Origin: Deltaproteobacteria bacterium
GTDB lineage: Bacteria; Desulfobacterota; Desulfarculia; Desulfarculales; Desulfarculaceae
Reading direction: 5' to 3'
Length of the DNA: 47,053 bases
Assembly (NCBI GenBank): GCA_020444205.1
Contig: JAHLLJ010000015.1
Span: forward strand, 1-47,053
The notes below the pieces were generated by a model. It was not told the DNA's origin. It did no database searches and was given only the letters and a program-made list of their open reading frames with translations. A program made the position numbers and the translations under genes. Position 1 is the stretch's first letter; each line of letters starts with the position of its first letter. Below, in pieces: positions 26,068-34,513 of this stretch.

Positions 26068-26718
26068 ATGAGCTTTATTAAGGTCCTTATCGTGGCACTC
26101 ATGGCCGTAGCAGCGTTCGTGTTTTATAACCAAAGTATCGCAGCGGCGCAGTCAGGGACCATGGATACCATGGCCGGGAAAAAGGATGCCATGAAACCAA
26201 TGGGCGATACCATGAAGACCATGGGGGACATGAAGAGCAAAGAGGTTGACGGAGGAGGGGCGCAAATGAAAACCAGCGCCATGTACAGCCGCCCGGACGA
26301 TGAGACCCTACGCCGCGAGTTGACCTCCGTGCAATATGAGGTCACCCAGGAAAACGGCACCGAGCCTGCTTTTAAAAATGCCTACTGGGATAACCATGCA
26401 GAAGGCATCTACGTAGACATCGTCTCAGGAGAGCCGCTTTTCAACTCCAAGGACAAATTTAAATCGGGCACCGGATGGCCCAGCTTCACTCGGCCCTTGG
26501 AGCCGGACAATATCGTGGAAAAGATCGACCGCAGCTTTTTCACGACCCGTATCGAAGTGCGCAGCAAGCACGCCTCGTCTCATCTGGGGCACGTGTTTGA
26601 AGATGGGCCCAAGCCCACGGGCCTGCGCTATTGCATCAACTCGGCGGCCCTGCGTTTTGTTCCCAAGGAAGAGCTGGAGAAGCAAGGCTACGGAAAATAT
26701 TTGGAGCTATTCAATTAA
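26068..26718 (+). CDS. msrB: exported peptide-methionine (R)-S-oxide reductase
   Basis: 216 residues. Residues 1-~28 form a signal peptide or anchor, then comes a methionine-rich linker (about 30-72, nine Met) and a complete MsrB domain (about 75-200). Family landmarks are [51 protein letters not shown] and the active-site RYCINSAAL with catalytic C189. The two CxxC zinc motifs found in some MsrB proteins are absent. It reduces methionine-R-sulfoxide in proteins, here outside the cytoplasm. The ATG at 26068 follows AGAGGTG. Sixteen bases after its stop lies an MsrA-like selenoprotein gene, so the pair should cover both sulfoxide epimers. The Met-rich linker might itself be an oxidation target. 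Confidence 0.92.
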   Translation: MSFIKVLIVALMAVAAFVFYNQSIAAAQSGTMDTMAGKKDAMKPMGDTMKTMGDMKSKEVDGGGAQMKTSAMYSRPDDETLRRELTSVQYEVTQENGTEPAFKNAYWDNHAEGIYVDIVSGEPLFNSKDKFKSGTGWPSFTRPLEPDNIVEKIDRSFFTTRIEVRSKHASSHLGHVFEDGPKPTGLRYCINSAALRFVPKEELEKQGYGKYLELFN

Positions 26719-26734
26719 ATAGAAAGGATATCCC

Positions 26735-27040
26735 GTGGTGAAGCTTGTCTTGGCAATAGTCGTGGCTGTCATGCTCGCCGGATTCCTTGGGTCCGCTTCG
26801 GTTGCGGCAAAGCATGGCGCTTGGTCCAAAATCGTATTTTATGTAGCCTGATATGACGTGGGCAAGGCAGCCCTGGAGGGGTTGCCGGGCGTCAAAGAGG
26901 TGAAAAGAGGGTTCCACTCGGGGCGCGAGATAAACACCGTGATCTATGATCCCCAAGTCATCAACCTTGAAAAAATGATATCCGCGCTCAAGGCTGCCGG
27001 TACTTATATAGGAATTGCAAAGGAGAAGCCCAGACAATAG
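26735..27040 (+). CDS. exported MsrA-like selenoprotein, in-frame TGA read as selenocysteine
   Basis: 101 residues if the TGA at 26849-26851 (codon 39) is selenocysteine. GTG 26735 follows GAAAGGA and begins a signal peptide (about 1-25, ASVAA-KHG). The mature part runs IVFYVA-Sec-YDVGKAALEGLPGVK, then KRGFHSG and VIYDPQVINLEKM. Without gaps this aligns with the MsrA core GCFWxxExxFxxLPGVxxxxxGYxGG, placing Sec exactly on the catalytic Cys; the YDP segment also fits MsrA. The PTYxxVCxGxTGH section and the C-terminal half of normal MsrA are missing. The reading frame is otherwise intact on both sides of the TGA, and a SECIS-like stem-loop follows. MsrB is directly upstream. Alternatives are an HMA-type metal-binding domain (spacing to LPGV is the same, and the C-terminal SALKAAGTY resembles HMA) or a pseudogene. 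Conventional gene callers would miss or split it. Confidence 0.75.
26861..26886 (+). promoter_or_regulatory. SECIS-like stem-loop downstream of the in-frame TGA
   Basis: GGCAA (26861-26865) pairs with TTGCC (26882-26886), and CCC (26871-26873) with GGG (26878-26880), leaving the apical loop TGGA. The loop begins 23 nt after the TGA, within the usual range for bacterial SECIS elements, and contains G residues as SelB recognition normally needs. The inner bulge is large, so the exact fold is uncertain. Confidence 0.5.
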
Positions 27041-27123
27041 GGCATAAACGTAAGCGCTGTTTTGGGGAATTTCGCGCCAGTATCGTCCGGCACGATGCAA
27101 GGCCAGGATAAAGATATAGGTGT

Positions 27124-28107
27124 TTATTTCGCGGAATCTTTGGCAGGCAAAACGCTTAAGCCCGCAACAAGCTCACCCCGCGAGTCCAAAACAATACAGC
27201 GAGCCCGTTTTGGCCATACCTGCAGTACTTGGATCAGGGCCACCCGCCGGGGCAGGTGAATCAGCTTGCCGGTGACTGGGTGGGCCATCTGTTTGATTGC
27301 CATCACCTCGTAGCGCTGCCCGCGAGAGACACCCTGCATTTCACCCTGGTCAATAAAGACCAAACCTCGCTCCACGCGCAGCACCCTGCCCATTCCACCG
27401 GTGGCGGAGTCGGGTGCGGCCGTCGCCCTGACCGACTTGGACGGCTCGGCGGTAGGGCCGGTGGCAATGCGCGATACAGGGGCGCCTAGGTTGTCCGGTT
27501 TGCTGGCCAATAGCGAAGTAGCAGGCGTGGCGGCTGAGGCTGCTGGAGTGGTGGGCCGCAGTTGGGTGGCCTGGCCAGAGGGTCGCACGACCTCCTGGCT
27601 TTCCGCCAGCGGTGCGCCTCGGTCGGCCATTTCCAGTAGACGCTGCGCCTGGTGGAACAGCATCTGCTCTCGCTGCACCTTCCGGAACACTGTATCGGGC
27701 AGCATACGCCGCACCTTCCATTGGCCGCCTCGCCTCACTAACACGGCTACGTAGACGCTTTGCTTGGCAAAGCTCTCGCCGGTTTCCTTGTTGACTATCA
27801 CCGCGCTCACCCTGCAGCGAGCCAGGGCTTGGCGGTCGTCCGGCGCGATGGCCACCTCCACCGGCCCCATCTTAAGGTCGCGGGTGCCCACCCTGGCCCA
27901 GAGGCCTTTGGCGAAATCAGCCGCCTGTTGCCGTTGCTGCGGGCTAAGGTCGCGCGTGGCCAGGTAGGCCTGGAGGTCTTCGGAAGCACTGCTATGGAAA
28001 TACGCGGTAACCACGTGAGCAGCCTGGTCCGTTGCGTCGGCCCATGCCTGGAGGCCCGGAAGCAGGGCCACCACCGTCAGCACCACTATGAGCAGCCAGC
28101 GTTTCAT
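27124..28107 (-). CDS. exported protein of unknown function with FlgT-C-like domain
   Basis: 327 residues with a signal peptide (cleavage near AWA-DA, residue 23). An N-terminal ~110-residue domain (about 25-140) ends in a VYVAVLVRRGGQWKVRRMLP segment like those of small lumazine-binding or SnoaL-like exported proteins. A long low-complexity Pro/Ala/Thr linker (about 175-240) follows. The C-terminal domain, about 245-320, reads GRVLRVERGLVFIDQGEMQGVSRGQRYEV, then HPVTGKLIHLP, resembling the FlgT C-terminal beta domain. It is the third gene of a minus-strand operon; its ATG overlaps the stop of the 1180-residue gene as ATGA. I recognise no specific function. Confidence 0.7.
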   Translation of the reverse strand: MKRWLLIVVLTVVALLPGLQAWADATDQAAHVVTAYFHSSASEDLQAYLATRDLSPQQRQQAADFAKGLWARVGTRDLKMGPVEVAIAPDDRQALARCRVSAVIVNKETGESFAKQSVYVAVLVRRGGQWKVRRMLPDTVFRKVQREQMLFHQAQRLLEMADRGAPLAESQEVVRPSGQATQLRPTTPAASAATPATSLLASKPDNLGAPVSRIATGPTAEPSKSVRATAAPDSATGGMGRVLRVERGLVFIDQGEMQGVSRGQRYEVMAIKQMAHPVTGKLIHLPRRVALIQVLQVWPKRARCIVLDSRGELVAGLSVLPAKDSAK

Positions 28108-31100
28108 TGCTGCCCCATCTCCTTGGAGAACTTGATGCCCAAGCGGCCCAGGCGGCGGGCGCGGTGACCTTCCCGGTCCTTTACCTCCACCAGGATCGGC
28201 AAAAAGGTTATGTCCTCCCAGGACTCCGCAACGGTCAGGAATTTGCGGTGCAATGCGTAAAAGGTCTTGGCGTTTTCATAAACGGCCTTAAGCAGTTCCA
28301 GGCGTATGTCCATGGGCGCGCCGTTGATCATGTCCTGGAAGGTGACTATGGTGTCCACTATCCCCACCCCGGCGTGCAAGCCGTCCAGGGCCGCGTCCAG
28401 GTCATGGTCCGGCCCCATGCTTCCCGACTTGGCGTCTTGAAGCGACTGGCCCGCCGCATTCATTACCTCGGCGGTGTTTTTGGTGATGGACATCACCGCG
28501 TCGGCGTCCCCCAGCATGCCGGTGGCCCAGGTAGCCTCGGGCAAGGCATTTTCGAACTTGGTAACCAGCTTGACCTTGGTGACGATGGTGGTGTCCAGGT
28601 CGCTTCCCAGGCGACCGCCCATCTTGCCCACTTTACTGGCGCCGCCGTAGGTCTTGGTGACCTTGCTGGTGTGGCTTACCGTCTTGGCGGCCCCGGTGAC
28701 CGCGTGCTGTTTGAGCAGCCAGTTGCCGCCCATCAACAGAGCGAGGCGCCCAAACACCTTGGCGTTGGTTTTGCCGAACTCCTTGACCATGTCCCAGTCG
28801 CTGGGGATGTCGTTCAAGTCCAAGCCCATGGGACGGCTCTTGAAGCGGAAGCGGAAGGGGCTGGTAGCGTCCAGGACCTCCAACTTCTCTTGGTACCCGT
28901 GGCCCCCGGCATACCCAAATTCGCCAGGGCCATGGATGGTAATGTCGAATACCTCGTTGTCCGCATCGCTGATCACCACCCGCGAGTCGTCGCCCTGCCA
29001 GTGCCCGGCCAAGTCGCCGCTGGGCAGGGCCAGCTTGCTTATGCGCGGCCATGGGGAGACCAGCTCCAGGGAGGCCCGGGCTTTCCGCTCCGGGTCGGCC
29101 GCGTCCCTTAGCTCCAACTCCACAGGCACCGGGAAATTGCCTACCGGTGTTCCCTTGGGGGTCATGGCTGCGTCGGGCGGTATGTAGAGCACCTCGGCCC
29201 GGCCTTGGGCATCGGTGGTCAGCTCTACCGAGGCCCCGCCGGTATGGTGAAGATAGCCCCCATTGAGCCAGTCTATCTGGGGGTCCACCAGGTGCAGGGT
29301 CATTCGCCGGTTGGCCAAGGGTTGCCCCTGCCCGTCCTTTACGCTGAGGGCGAGCAAAGTCTGGTTCTTGGGGTGGGCAGCCACCGGCCTCTCCGGGGTC
29401 GCTTCTACGCTGAAGGCTCCGCTCGAGAAGTGGTAGTAGATGCGCTCGCTCGGCCCATCCTTTTCCCCGGCGGGCACCAGCTTGAGGCCCACGCCGAACT
29501 GGGGTGAGCCCTCTGGCTGTTTCACCTTGAAGGCGATATCCTGCTCCCCGGCCGGTCCGGGCAGGGGCAGGCTCTGGCTGTACAGAGTGCCGTTGGCATG
29601 GTCCGCGCTGACCTTCAAAATCGCGCTGGGCGCGCCGCCGACCTGGTAGGCAATGTGGATGCGAACCTCGGCCTCTGGGCCGGTAAGGGCGTGGCGCCCC
29701 TCAGGCTCGGGCGAAACCACTTCCAGGTAAGCTCCCGCCACGTCTTGTTGCTTTTGTTCGGCCGGTGGTGGGCTGGGCCGCAAAATGCCCGAGCGGTTTA
29801 TTTTTATCTCCCTGCCCTCGGTGCTCACCTGGTAGTTCCAGGGATAGAGCTTTACCACCTCATAGCGCTTGGACTGCTTGCGGGTGGTCGGATCGATACG
29901 CTTACCCCGGTAGCGCAGCTCGGGATAGGGTCCTTCCCGCAAGTTGAGAGGAGCGCCCATGACACCCCACCCCATGGAGCTGTCCACCAGCCAGTTGTCA
30001 GGCCGCAACGAAGGCAGGCCCGATAAAATAACGGTTCTTTTAGCGGAACTGATAGGCTTGCCGGTGTTATCGAAATCGGTGGCTACATATATGTCCACCG
30101 GCCCAGCGTAGACCAGGGATACACCGCCAAAGGTAGCATTTCCTTTGATCATTTCGCCGTAGCAGGGCGGCTTGGGCCGGTACCTTTGCCAAGCCTCCAG
30201 CTTTTTGCGGAACCTTTTCCTGCAGGCGCGCATTGCCTCGATGCATTGCTTGTTTCCGCGGCAACCGTTTTTAGGCTTGGGGCAGGTATCTTCCTCCCTG
30301 GGAGGGAGGCCCTTGTAAAAGTCAGGGTCCACCGGGGGGTCCAGGCACAAGCGGTTGTCATCATCATGGGCGCTGGGTATGTTTCCGGTGCAATTGGTGG
30401 TGGGGGGATCCATGTCCGTCACGTGGGGCACCGGGCCTTCCACGGTGATGGTATAGGACTCGGATACCGAGGTGGTGCGTTGGCCCACCCGCACCGTGCC
30501 CGACACAGACACGCTGTTTCCCCCCACCCGCAGCGGCACACCGCCGATGTTGGGCATGAACCACTTCCCCCCCTTGCCGTAGATCTGGCCGTGAAAACGG
30601 AAGGCGGGATAAATGCAATCCAGGACGGGAGAGACCGACCCCTCGTCCTGCACGCGGTAGCATTGCCCCTGCGGCTTATTGCCGGGCCCTTTGGTGCCGC
30701 GGTAGGCATGCAAAGCGCCTGATTCATCCAGGTAAAAAGTAAGACCGCGGCTTCGCCGCCCCCCGCTTTTGCCGGTAGGCAGCCGTAAGGGAACCACTGA
30801 GCCTTTTTGGGTTTTCAGGTGATAGGCAAGAAGATACCAGTGCTTCTTCTTATCAACGGCAACCTTGCGCCACCACCACAAGACCTTCTTTTGCACGTTG
30901 TGTACGACGTTACCCGGAACTCCGGTGTTCTTGGACGGATCTACCGGGTTAAAGGAAACCCGTTTTAGATAGATATTGGCCTTGCGGCGAGCCAGGTCTC
31001 CGGATCGCTCCACCTTGGGCATGCGCAAATATGTCACCATCGGCGCGCAACCAGGAGCAACCGCCGCCACTACCGCGTTGCGGTTGGCATCAAAACCAGC

Positions 31101-31646
31101 CACGTATTTGGAAGACTTGTCAGGCCACAGCTTTGCGGTCTGATTTTTGCCGGGAACACCTGCCCACACCTTGGACCAGTCAATGGACTCGTACACCGAG
31201 CGGGTGCGCTCTTTGCCGGTTTTGGGGTCAGTGTATTTTTCGCGCTGCCGGGGAGGGCTGACCTCCAGCACGTGGGTGAAGGGCAGCTTGATTATTGGCG
31301 ACAGCCCACGCGTCTGGAGGCCTTCCTTGGTTTTGGCCACCCGAAACTCGGCAATCGGTATGCCTTTGAGCTTCACGCGATATTTGCCGGGGCGGCGCAA
31401 GTACAGCTTGAATAGGCCGTCCTTGCCCGGTGATAGGCTTTTTTCCGGCGCGGTGCGGCCCTTGATCCCCGGCTCTTGAATGCGGAGGTCGCCATCGGAG
31501 GCCTTGACTAGTTGGACGCCGTCGGCAAAGACCAGCTTGAGTTCAACCCTATGGCTTTTGGCGGAAGCCGGGAGCGCTATCAGGGCCAGGAGCAAAGCGC
31601 CGAGCAGAAAGAAGGCTGATTTTACGGGCCGGGCAGGCATGCGCAC
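28104..31646 (-). CDS. very large exported protein of unknown function
   Basis: 1180 residues. The frame is open further upstream, but GTG 31646 is chosen because GAGGAG sits 8 bp before it and a proper signal peptide follows (hydrophobic core AFFLLGALLLALIAL, cleavage near ASA-KS); ATG 31640 is possible. The N-terminal ~90 residues look like a small beta domain. A Cys-rich segment in the middle (around CPKPKNGCRGNKQCIEAMRAC) has several CxnC pairs. Around two thirds along, residues near LALSVKDGQGQPLANRRMTLHL look like a bacterial Ig-like (Big-1/invasin) domain. The C-terminal ~250 residues are mostly helical with no motif I know. It is coupled to both neighbours. A surface or periplasmic role is inferred only from the signal peptide and domain style. 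Confidence 0.72.
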   Translation of the reverse strand: MRMPARPVKSAFFLLGALLLALIALPASAKSHRVELKLVFADGVQLVKASDGDLRIQEPGIKGRTAPEKSLSPGKDGLFKLYLRRPGKYRVKLKGIPIAEFRVAKTKEGLQTRGLSPIIKLPFTHVLEVSPPRQREKYTDPKTGKERTRSVYESIDWSKVWAGVPGKNQTAKLWPDKSSKYVAGFDANRNAVVAAVAPGCAPMVTYLRMPKVERSGDLARRKANIYLKRVSFNPVDPSKNTGVPGNVVHNVQKKVLWWWRKVAVDKKKHWYLLAYHLKTQKGSVVPLRLPTGKSGGRRSRGLTFYLDESGALHAYRGTKGPGNKPQGQCYRVQDEGSVSPVLDCIYPAFRFHGQIYGKGGKWFMPNIGGVPLRVGGNSVSVSGTVRVGQRTTSVSESYTITVEGPVPHVTDMDPPTTNCTGNIPSAHDDDNRLCLDPPVDPDFYKGLPPREEDTCPKPKNGCRGNKQCIEAMRACRKRFRKKLEAWQRYRPKPPCYGEMIKGNATFGGVSLVYAGPVDIYVATDFDNTGKPISSAKRTVILSGLPSLRPDNWLVDSSMGWGVMGAPLNLREGPYPELRYRGKRIDPTTRKQSKRYEVVKLYPWNYQVSTEGREIKINRSGILRPSPPPAEQKQQDVAGAYLEVVSPEPEGRHALTGPEAEVRIHIAYQVGGAPSAILKVSADHANGTLYSQSLPLPGPAGEQDIAFKVKQPEGSPQFGVGLKLVPAGEKDGPSERIYYHFSSGAFSVEATPERPVAAHPKNQTLLALSVKDGQGQPLANRRMTLHLVDPQIDWLNGGYLHHTGGASVELTTDAQGRAEVLYIPPDAAMTPKGTPVGNFPVPVELELRDAADPERKARASLELVSPWPRISKLALPSGDLAGHWQGDDSRVVISDADNEVFDITIHGPGEFGYAGGHGYQEKLEVLDATSPFRFRFKSRPMGLDLNDIPSDWDMVKEFGKTNAKVFGRLALLMGGNWLLKQHAVTGAAKTVSHTSKVTKTYGGASKVGKMGGRLGSDLDTTIVTKVKLVTKFENALPEATWATGMLGDADAVMSITKNTAEVMNAAGQSLQDAKSGSMGPDHDLDAALDGLHAGVGIVDTIVTFQDMINGAPMDIRLELLKAVYENAKTFYALHRKFLTVAESWEDITFLPILVEVKDREGHRARRLGRLGIKFSKEMGQQ

Positions 31647-31671
31647 GAGTGTTTCTCCTCGCTGGCCGGGA

Positions 31672-33357
31672 TCAGATGTAGCCCAAGCTTTCTCCCACCA
31701 GCCTGGTGACCAAACGGCCGAAAAGACGGCGCACCCTGTCGGCGTCCACCATAATGCTAACCGTGTTCTGATCGTCAACTTTAGTTCGCCGGATAACCAC
31801 CACGAACACCGTGACCCGCTCGTCATATTCCTCTTGGCTTACGCCCCACTTGATGATGACGTCCAGCCCCAGACGATCCATGGCCGCCTCGAGAGCCGGC
31901 CCCTCCAGACGAAATATTTTTTCGGCTTGGTCTGAGGGCACATTCCGCGCGGCCAGGGGACGGTATACGTTGAGCGCCTTGGCCACCGCCTTGGCGGGCA
32001 GGGCCTCTGAGCTAAGCCCTATCAGGCTGCCCCGGGCCTCCATGATGGCCGGCAGCACTCCCACCCGCGTGGCTTTGGGCGACGCGGGTACAGCGGCCTG
32101 GGTGACCAGCGCGGGCGTGGCTGCCTGGGTGATAGGCTTTGGCGCGGTGGCCGGGGGTGGAGCAGGGGCAGCAGGCGCAGCAGGTTTTATTGCCGGGGGC
32201 GAGGAGGGGCTGGTCGTTGCCAACTCCACCTGGGCAGGACCAATCCTGTCGCCCGCCTTGAACGAGCTTCGCTGCCCCAAAACCAACGATACCAAGGAGA
32301 CATCAGGGTACACGCGGCGCACTTGCAACAAAGCAATTTTATGGCCCTGATTGTCCAAGGCCACAAAGCGGTCCCCCACCTTGGCTCCCTTTTTGGCCCC
32401 CTGGTCGATAAAAATGTCCTTGGCCGTAACCTCGACTAGATAGCCACTGGCCGGGGCCGGGACGGATGAGCCGGTTGATACGGCCGGAGCGAGGAGAGCA
32501 GCCGTGGCGGGAAGCTGCATGACCCAAGTGCCGGCTTTAGAGCCGTTGTGGGTAAAGAAGCCCTTGACCTCGCGGGAGTCGACCCTCTGGCCGGTATAGA
32601 CCTGACTACAGGGGCCTCGATGCCCCTGGCCGGTACAGTCGCGGGTGATGCTCAGGGAATCACCCCATACGATTCCCTTGATGGGATCGAGCCGCGCGCC
32701 AGGGCAGCAGGGCCATTTGCTGGTGCCCGTCACCTGATCACCCTGTACGGAAATGGTCCATTCGGAGGGAAATTCCCGCGGGGAAAAAGTCTTCACGGAA
32801 TACCTCCCACTGACCAGCCATGAACCAGCGCTCCCGGCGGTTGCGCTCGTGCTGGCTTGTTGGGGTGCTGTTGTAGCCACTTGGAAAGAAGCCTTGGCGC
32901 CGTTGGCGAAAAACACCGTGAGTTGATAATGAGTTTGCCCCCGGGAAATGGAGCCGTTGTCTTCCACTCTGATCTGCAATATCTCCCGCCCTTGCCCCAG
33001 AGGCACCATCAAGGAGCCGTCGGTGCGGTTCAGGGGGGTGCCATCGCGATTGACCGCCAGCAGCCAGGAACGGGTCTGGGGAAAGGTGTCCCAAATAGAA
33101 AGTTGGCCGTCCACGTTCCTGAGTTCAATGCCGGTGATGGTGCGGCCTGGCGCGGTAAGCTCCATTTGAAACAGAGCATCGTTACGGCCGTTGCCGCGGA
33201 GCGAGCCGTTGGGTCCCACCCAGTCAACGCCACCGTCCAGGCCCTCCAACCAAACCGATCCGGTGACCCCAGGCGAGGCCGCGGCCCAGACACAGGGTGG
33301 CATTGCGAGCAGAAGTATTAGGCAGGTCAGGCACGAAAACAAGCGGACCGCTTTCAT
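31672..33357 (-). CDS. exported multidomain protein of unknown function with FlgT-C-like domain
   Basis: 561 residues with a signal peptide (cleavage near VWA-AA, about residue 25). An N-terminal beta-sandwich-like part (about 30-165) and a second beta domain with paired cysteines (PCCPGARLDP, TRDCTGQGHRGPCSQ; about 185-290) come first. The domain at about 305-370 (VEVTAKDIFIDQGAKKGAKVGDRFVAL) resembles the FlgT C-terminal domain also seen in the protein encoded at 27124. A Pro/Ala linker leads to a C-terminal ~130-residue domain that looks like a TolB-N/CsgG-type fold. ATG 33357 with GGAG upstream is preferred to ATG 33381. It is the first of three closely spaced genes. The style recalls lipoprotein or envelope-assembly factors; no function is claimed. 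Confidence 0.7.
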   Translation of the reverse strand: MKAVRLFSCLTCLILLLAMPPCVWAAASPGVTGSVWLEGLDGGVDWVGPNGSLRGNGRNDALFQMELTAPGRTITGIELRNVDGQLSIWDTFPQTRSWLLAVNRDGTPLNRTDGSLMVPLGQGREILQIRVEDNGSISRGQTHYQLTVFFANGAKASFQVATTAPQQASTSATAGSAGSWLVSGRYSVKTFSPREFPSEWTISVQGDQVTGTSKWPCCPGARLDPIKGIVWGDSLSITRDCTGQGHRGPCSQVYTGQRVDSREVKGFFTHNGSKAGTWVMQLPATAALLAPAVSTGSSVPAPASGYLVEVTAKDIFIDQGAKKGAKVGDRFVALDNQGHKIALLQVRRVYPDVSLVSLVLGQRSSFKAGDRIGPAQVELATTSPSSPPAIKPAAPAAPAPPPATAPKPITQAATPALVTQAAVPASPKATRVGVLPAIMEARGSLIGLSSEALPAKAVAKALNVYRPLAARNVPSDQAEKIFRLEGPALEAAMDRLGLDVIIKWGVSQEEYDERVTVFVVVIRRTKVDDQNTVSIMVDADRVRRLFGRLVTRLVGESLGYI

Positions 33358-33451
33358 GGTGGGGCATCTCCATTCGAGCATTAGGCCATCATCTTAAGCA
33401 ATGGCAAGGGGGCATGGCAACACCGTGGGGTAAAAAGCGCTGTGCTGAGGC

Positions 33452-34135
33452 TCACCATTCCAGGCGCACGCGTTCCAGGTCGGAGCGAAGCCGGGGCGGG
33501 GCGTGGTGCAAAAGCGCTGCGACCAGGGCGCGTTTGGTGCGATTGGGTCCCGGCTCGTAAAGATAGATGTCGTCATCGGGCACCTGAATTACCAGCTCGG
33601 TTTGCAAGCGACTGGGCACGGCCATTCCCACCCGTCCTACAGCCACATAGGAATCATGCAGCTTAAAGCCGGTAATTTGCTCCCAAGTGGCGAAGCGCGA
33701 GTCGCTCGGTCCGTGCCAGGTCAGGCCCTTGGTATTCACCTCCAGGCTCTGACCAGCCATATTGGCCGCGAAAAAGGCCATGAAAGCGGCGCTTGGCAAC
33801 AGCATCCATGACATGACCACCTGTACTCCCTCATCCAGCAAGGGCCGCACTCCCAGCATCCCGGCCAGCATATATTCCCACAAGGCGTAACACCCGGCCG
33901 TTACGGCCAGAGAGAACATTACATCGGTGAACACCGAAGCCCAGCGGGGAGAAACCACAAAGCCTCGCCGGGAGACATAGCCCTTGGCCAGCACCCACAA
34001 ACCAGCCACAAGGCCTGCCGCGGGCAGCATCAGGCCCCACCAATCCCAACCAGGCGAGAGGAGCAACAAGGCGGCCAACCCCAGCGAAAGCCCTAGGGTC
34101 AGGTAACCGACGAGTCTTGCCAAAAAAAGTCCCAT
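33452..34135 (-). CDS. membrane protein of unknown function
   Basis: 227 residues. Four or so hydrophobic segments occupy the first ~130 residues (about 7-27, 33-50, 68-90 and 107-125), followed by a soluble C-terminal ~90-residue domain (LEVNTKGLTWHGPSDSRFATWEQITGFKLHD) that resembles the PH-like domains of YdbS/DUF2244-type membrane proteins. The spacer to the next gene on the same strand is about 94 bp, so it may be co-transcribed with the three exported proteins. The start at ATG 34135 has no strong ribosome-binding site. Not recognised. Confidence 0.6.
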   Translation of the reverse strand: MGLFLARLVGYLTLGLSLGLAALLLLSPGWDWWGLMLPAAGLVAGLWVLAKGYVSRRGFVVSPRWASVFTDVMFSLAVTAGCYALWEYMLAGMLGVRPLLDEGVQVVMSWMLLPSAAFMAFFAANMAGQSLEVNTKGLTWHGPSDSRFATWEQITGFKLHDSYVAVGRVGMAVPSRLQTELVIQVPDDDIYLYEPGPNRTKRALVAALLHHAPPRLRSDLERVRLEW

Positions 34136-34513
34136 CTTTTGGTCCAGGAATATTTAAGGGTTTTCGGTTTAATTTTTTTATTAAAACAAAAATCACCAGG
34201 CTTACAAAAGAGTCTTGTCATCTTGCCGCCAGATGGAGCCAAGAGGGATTTAACTTCCTCACGGACCATGTTGCTTAGATTAGGGGCGCTGATTGTCGAT
34301 CTACATCCAAGCGCCGGCAATGTTTGAGTGCGAACAGAAGCACGAAAGCATGGTCGCTATCACCCGGATCAAACCGGGAAAAGGGGAAGGCCTAATTTTG
34401 TGTTTTCGCCTTGACCGAATGGACCACGCTCATTCAAGGCATCTATATTTGAATTTTGCCCGCCCACCCTTTACCTGGAGACCTTAAAAACGTGAGTGCG
34501 TCAAATTCACCGG
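34136..34513. other. intergenic region, no gene seen
   Basis: AT-rich near 34150-34190, which probably carries the minus-strand promoter of the membrane-protein gene. Short open frames here (for example 34293-34487 plus) look like chance. No terminator could be recognised for the operon ending at 34514. Confidence 0.4.

Noticed and set aside
26849-26851. In-frame TGA taken as an ordinary stop or pseudogene mutation
   Set aside because: The upstream part has a start site and signal peptide, the downstream part is intact and fits the MsrA core, and the TGA falls on the catalytic Cys position with a stem-loop after it. It remains the main alternative.
34293-34487. Small plus-strand frame in the 34136-34513 spacer
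   Set aside because: No ribosome-binding site, mixed codon use, and no similarity that I recognise.
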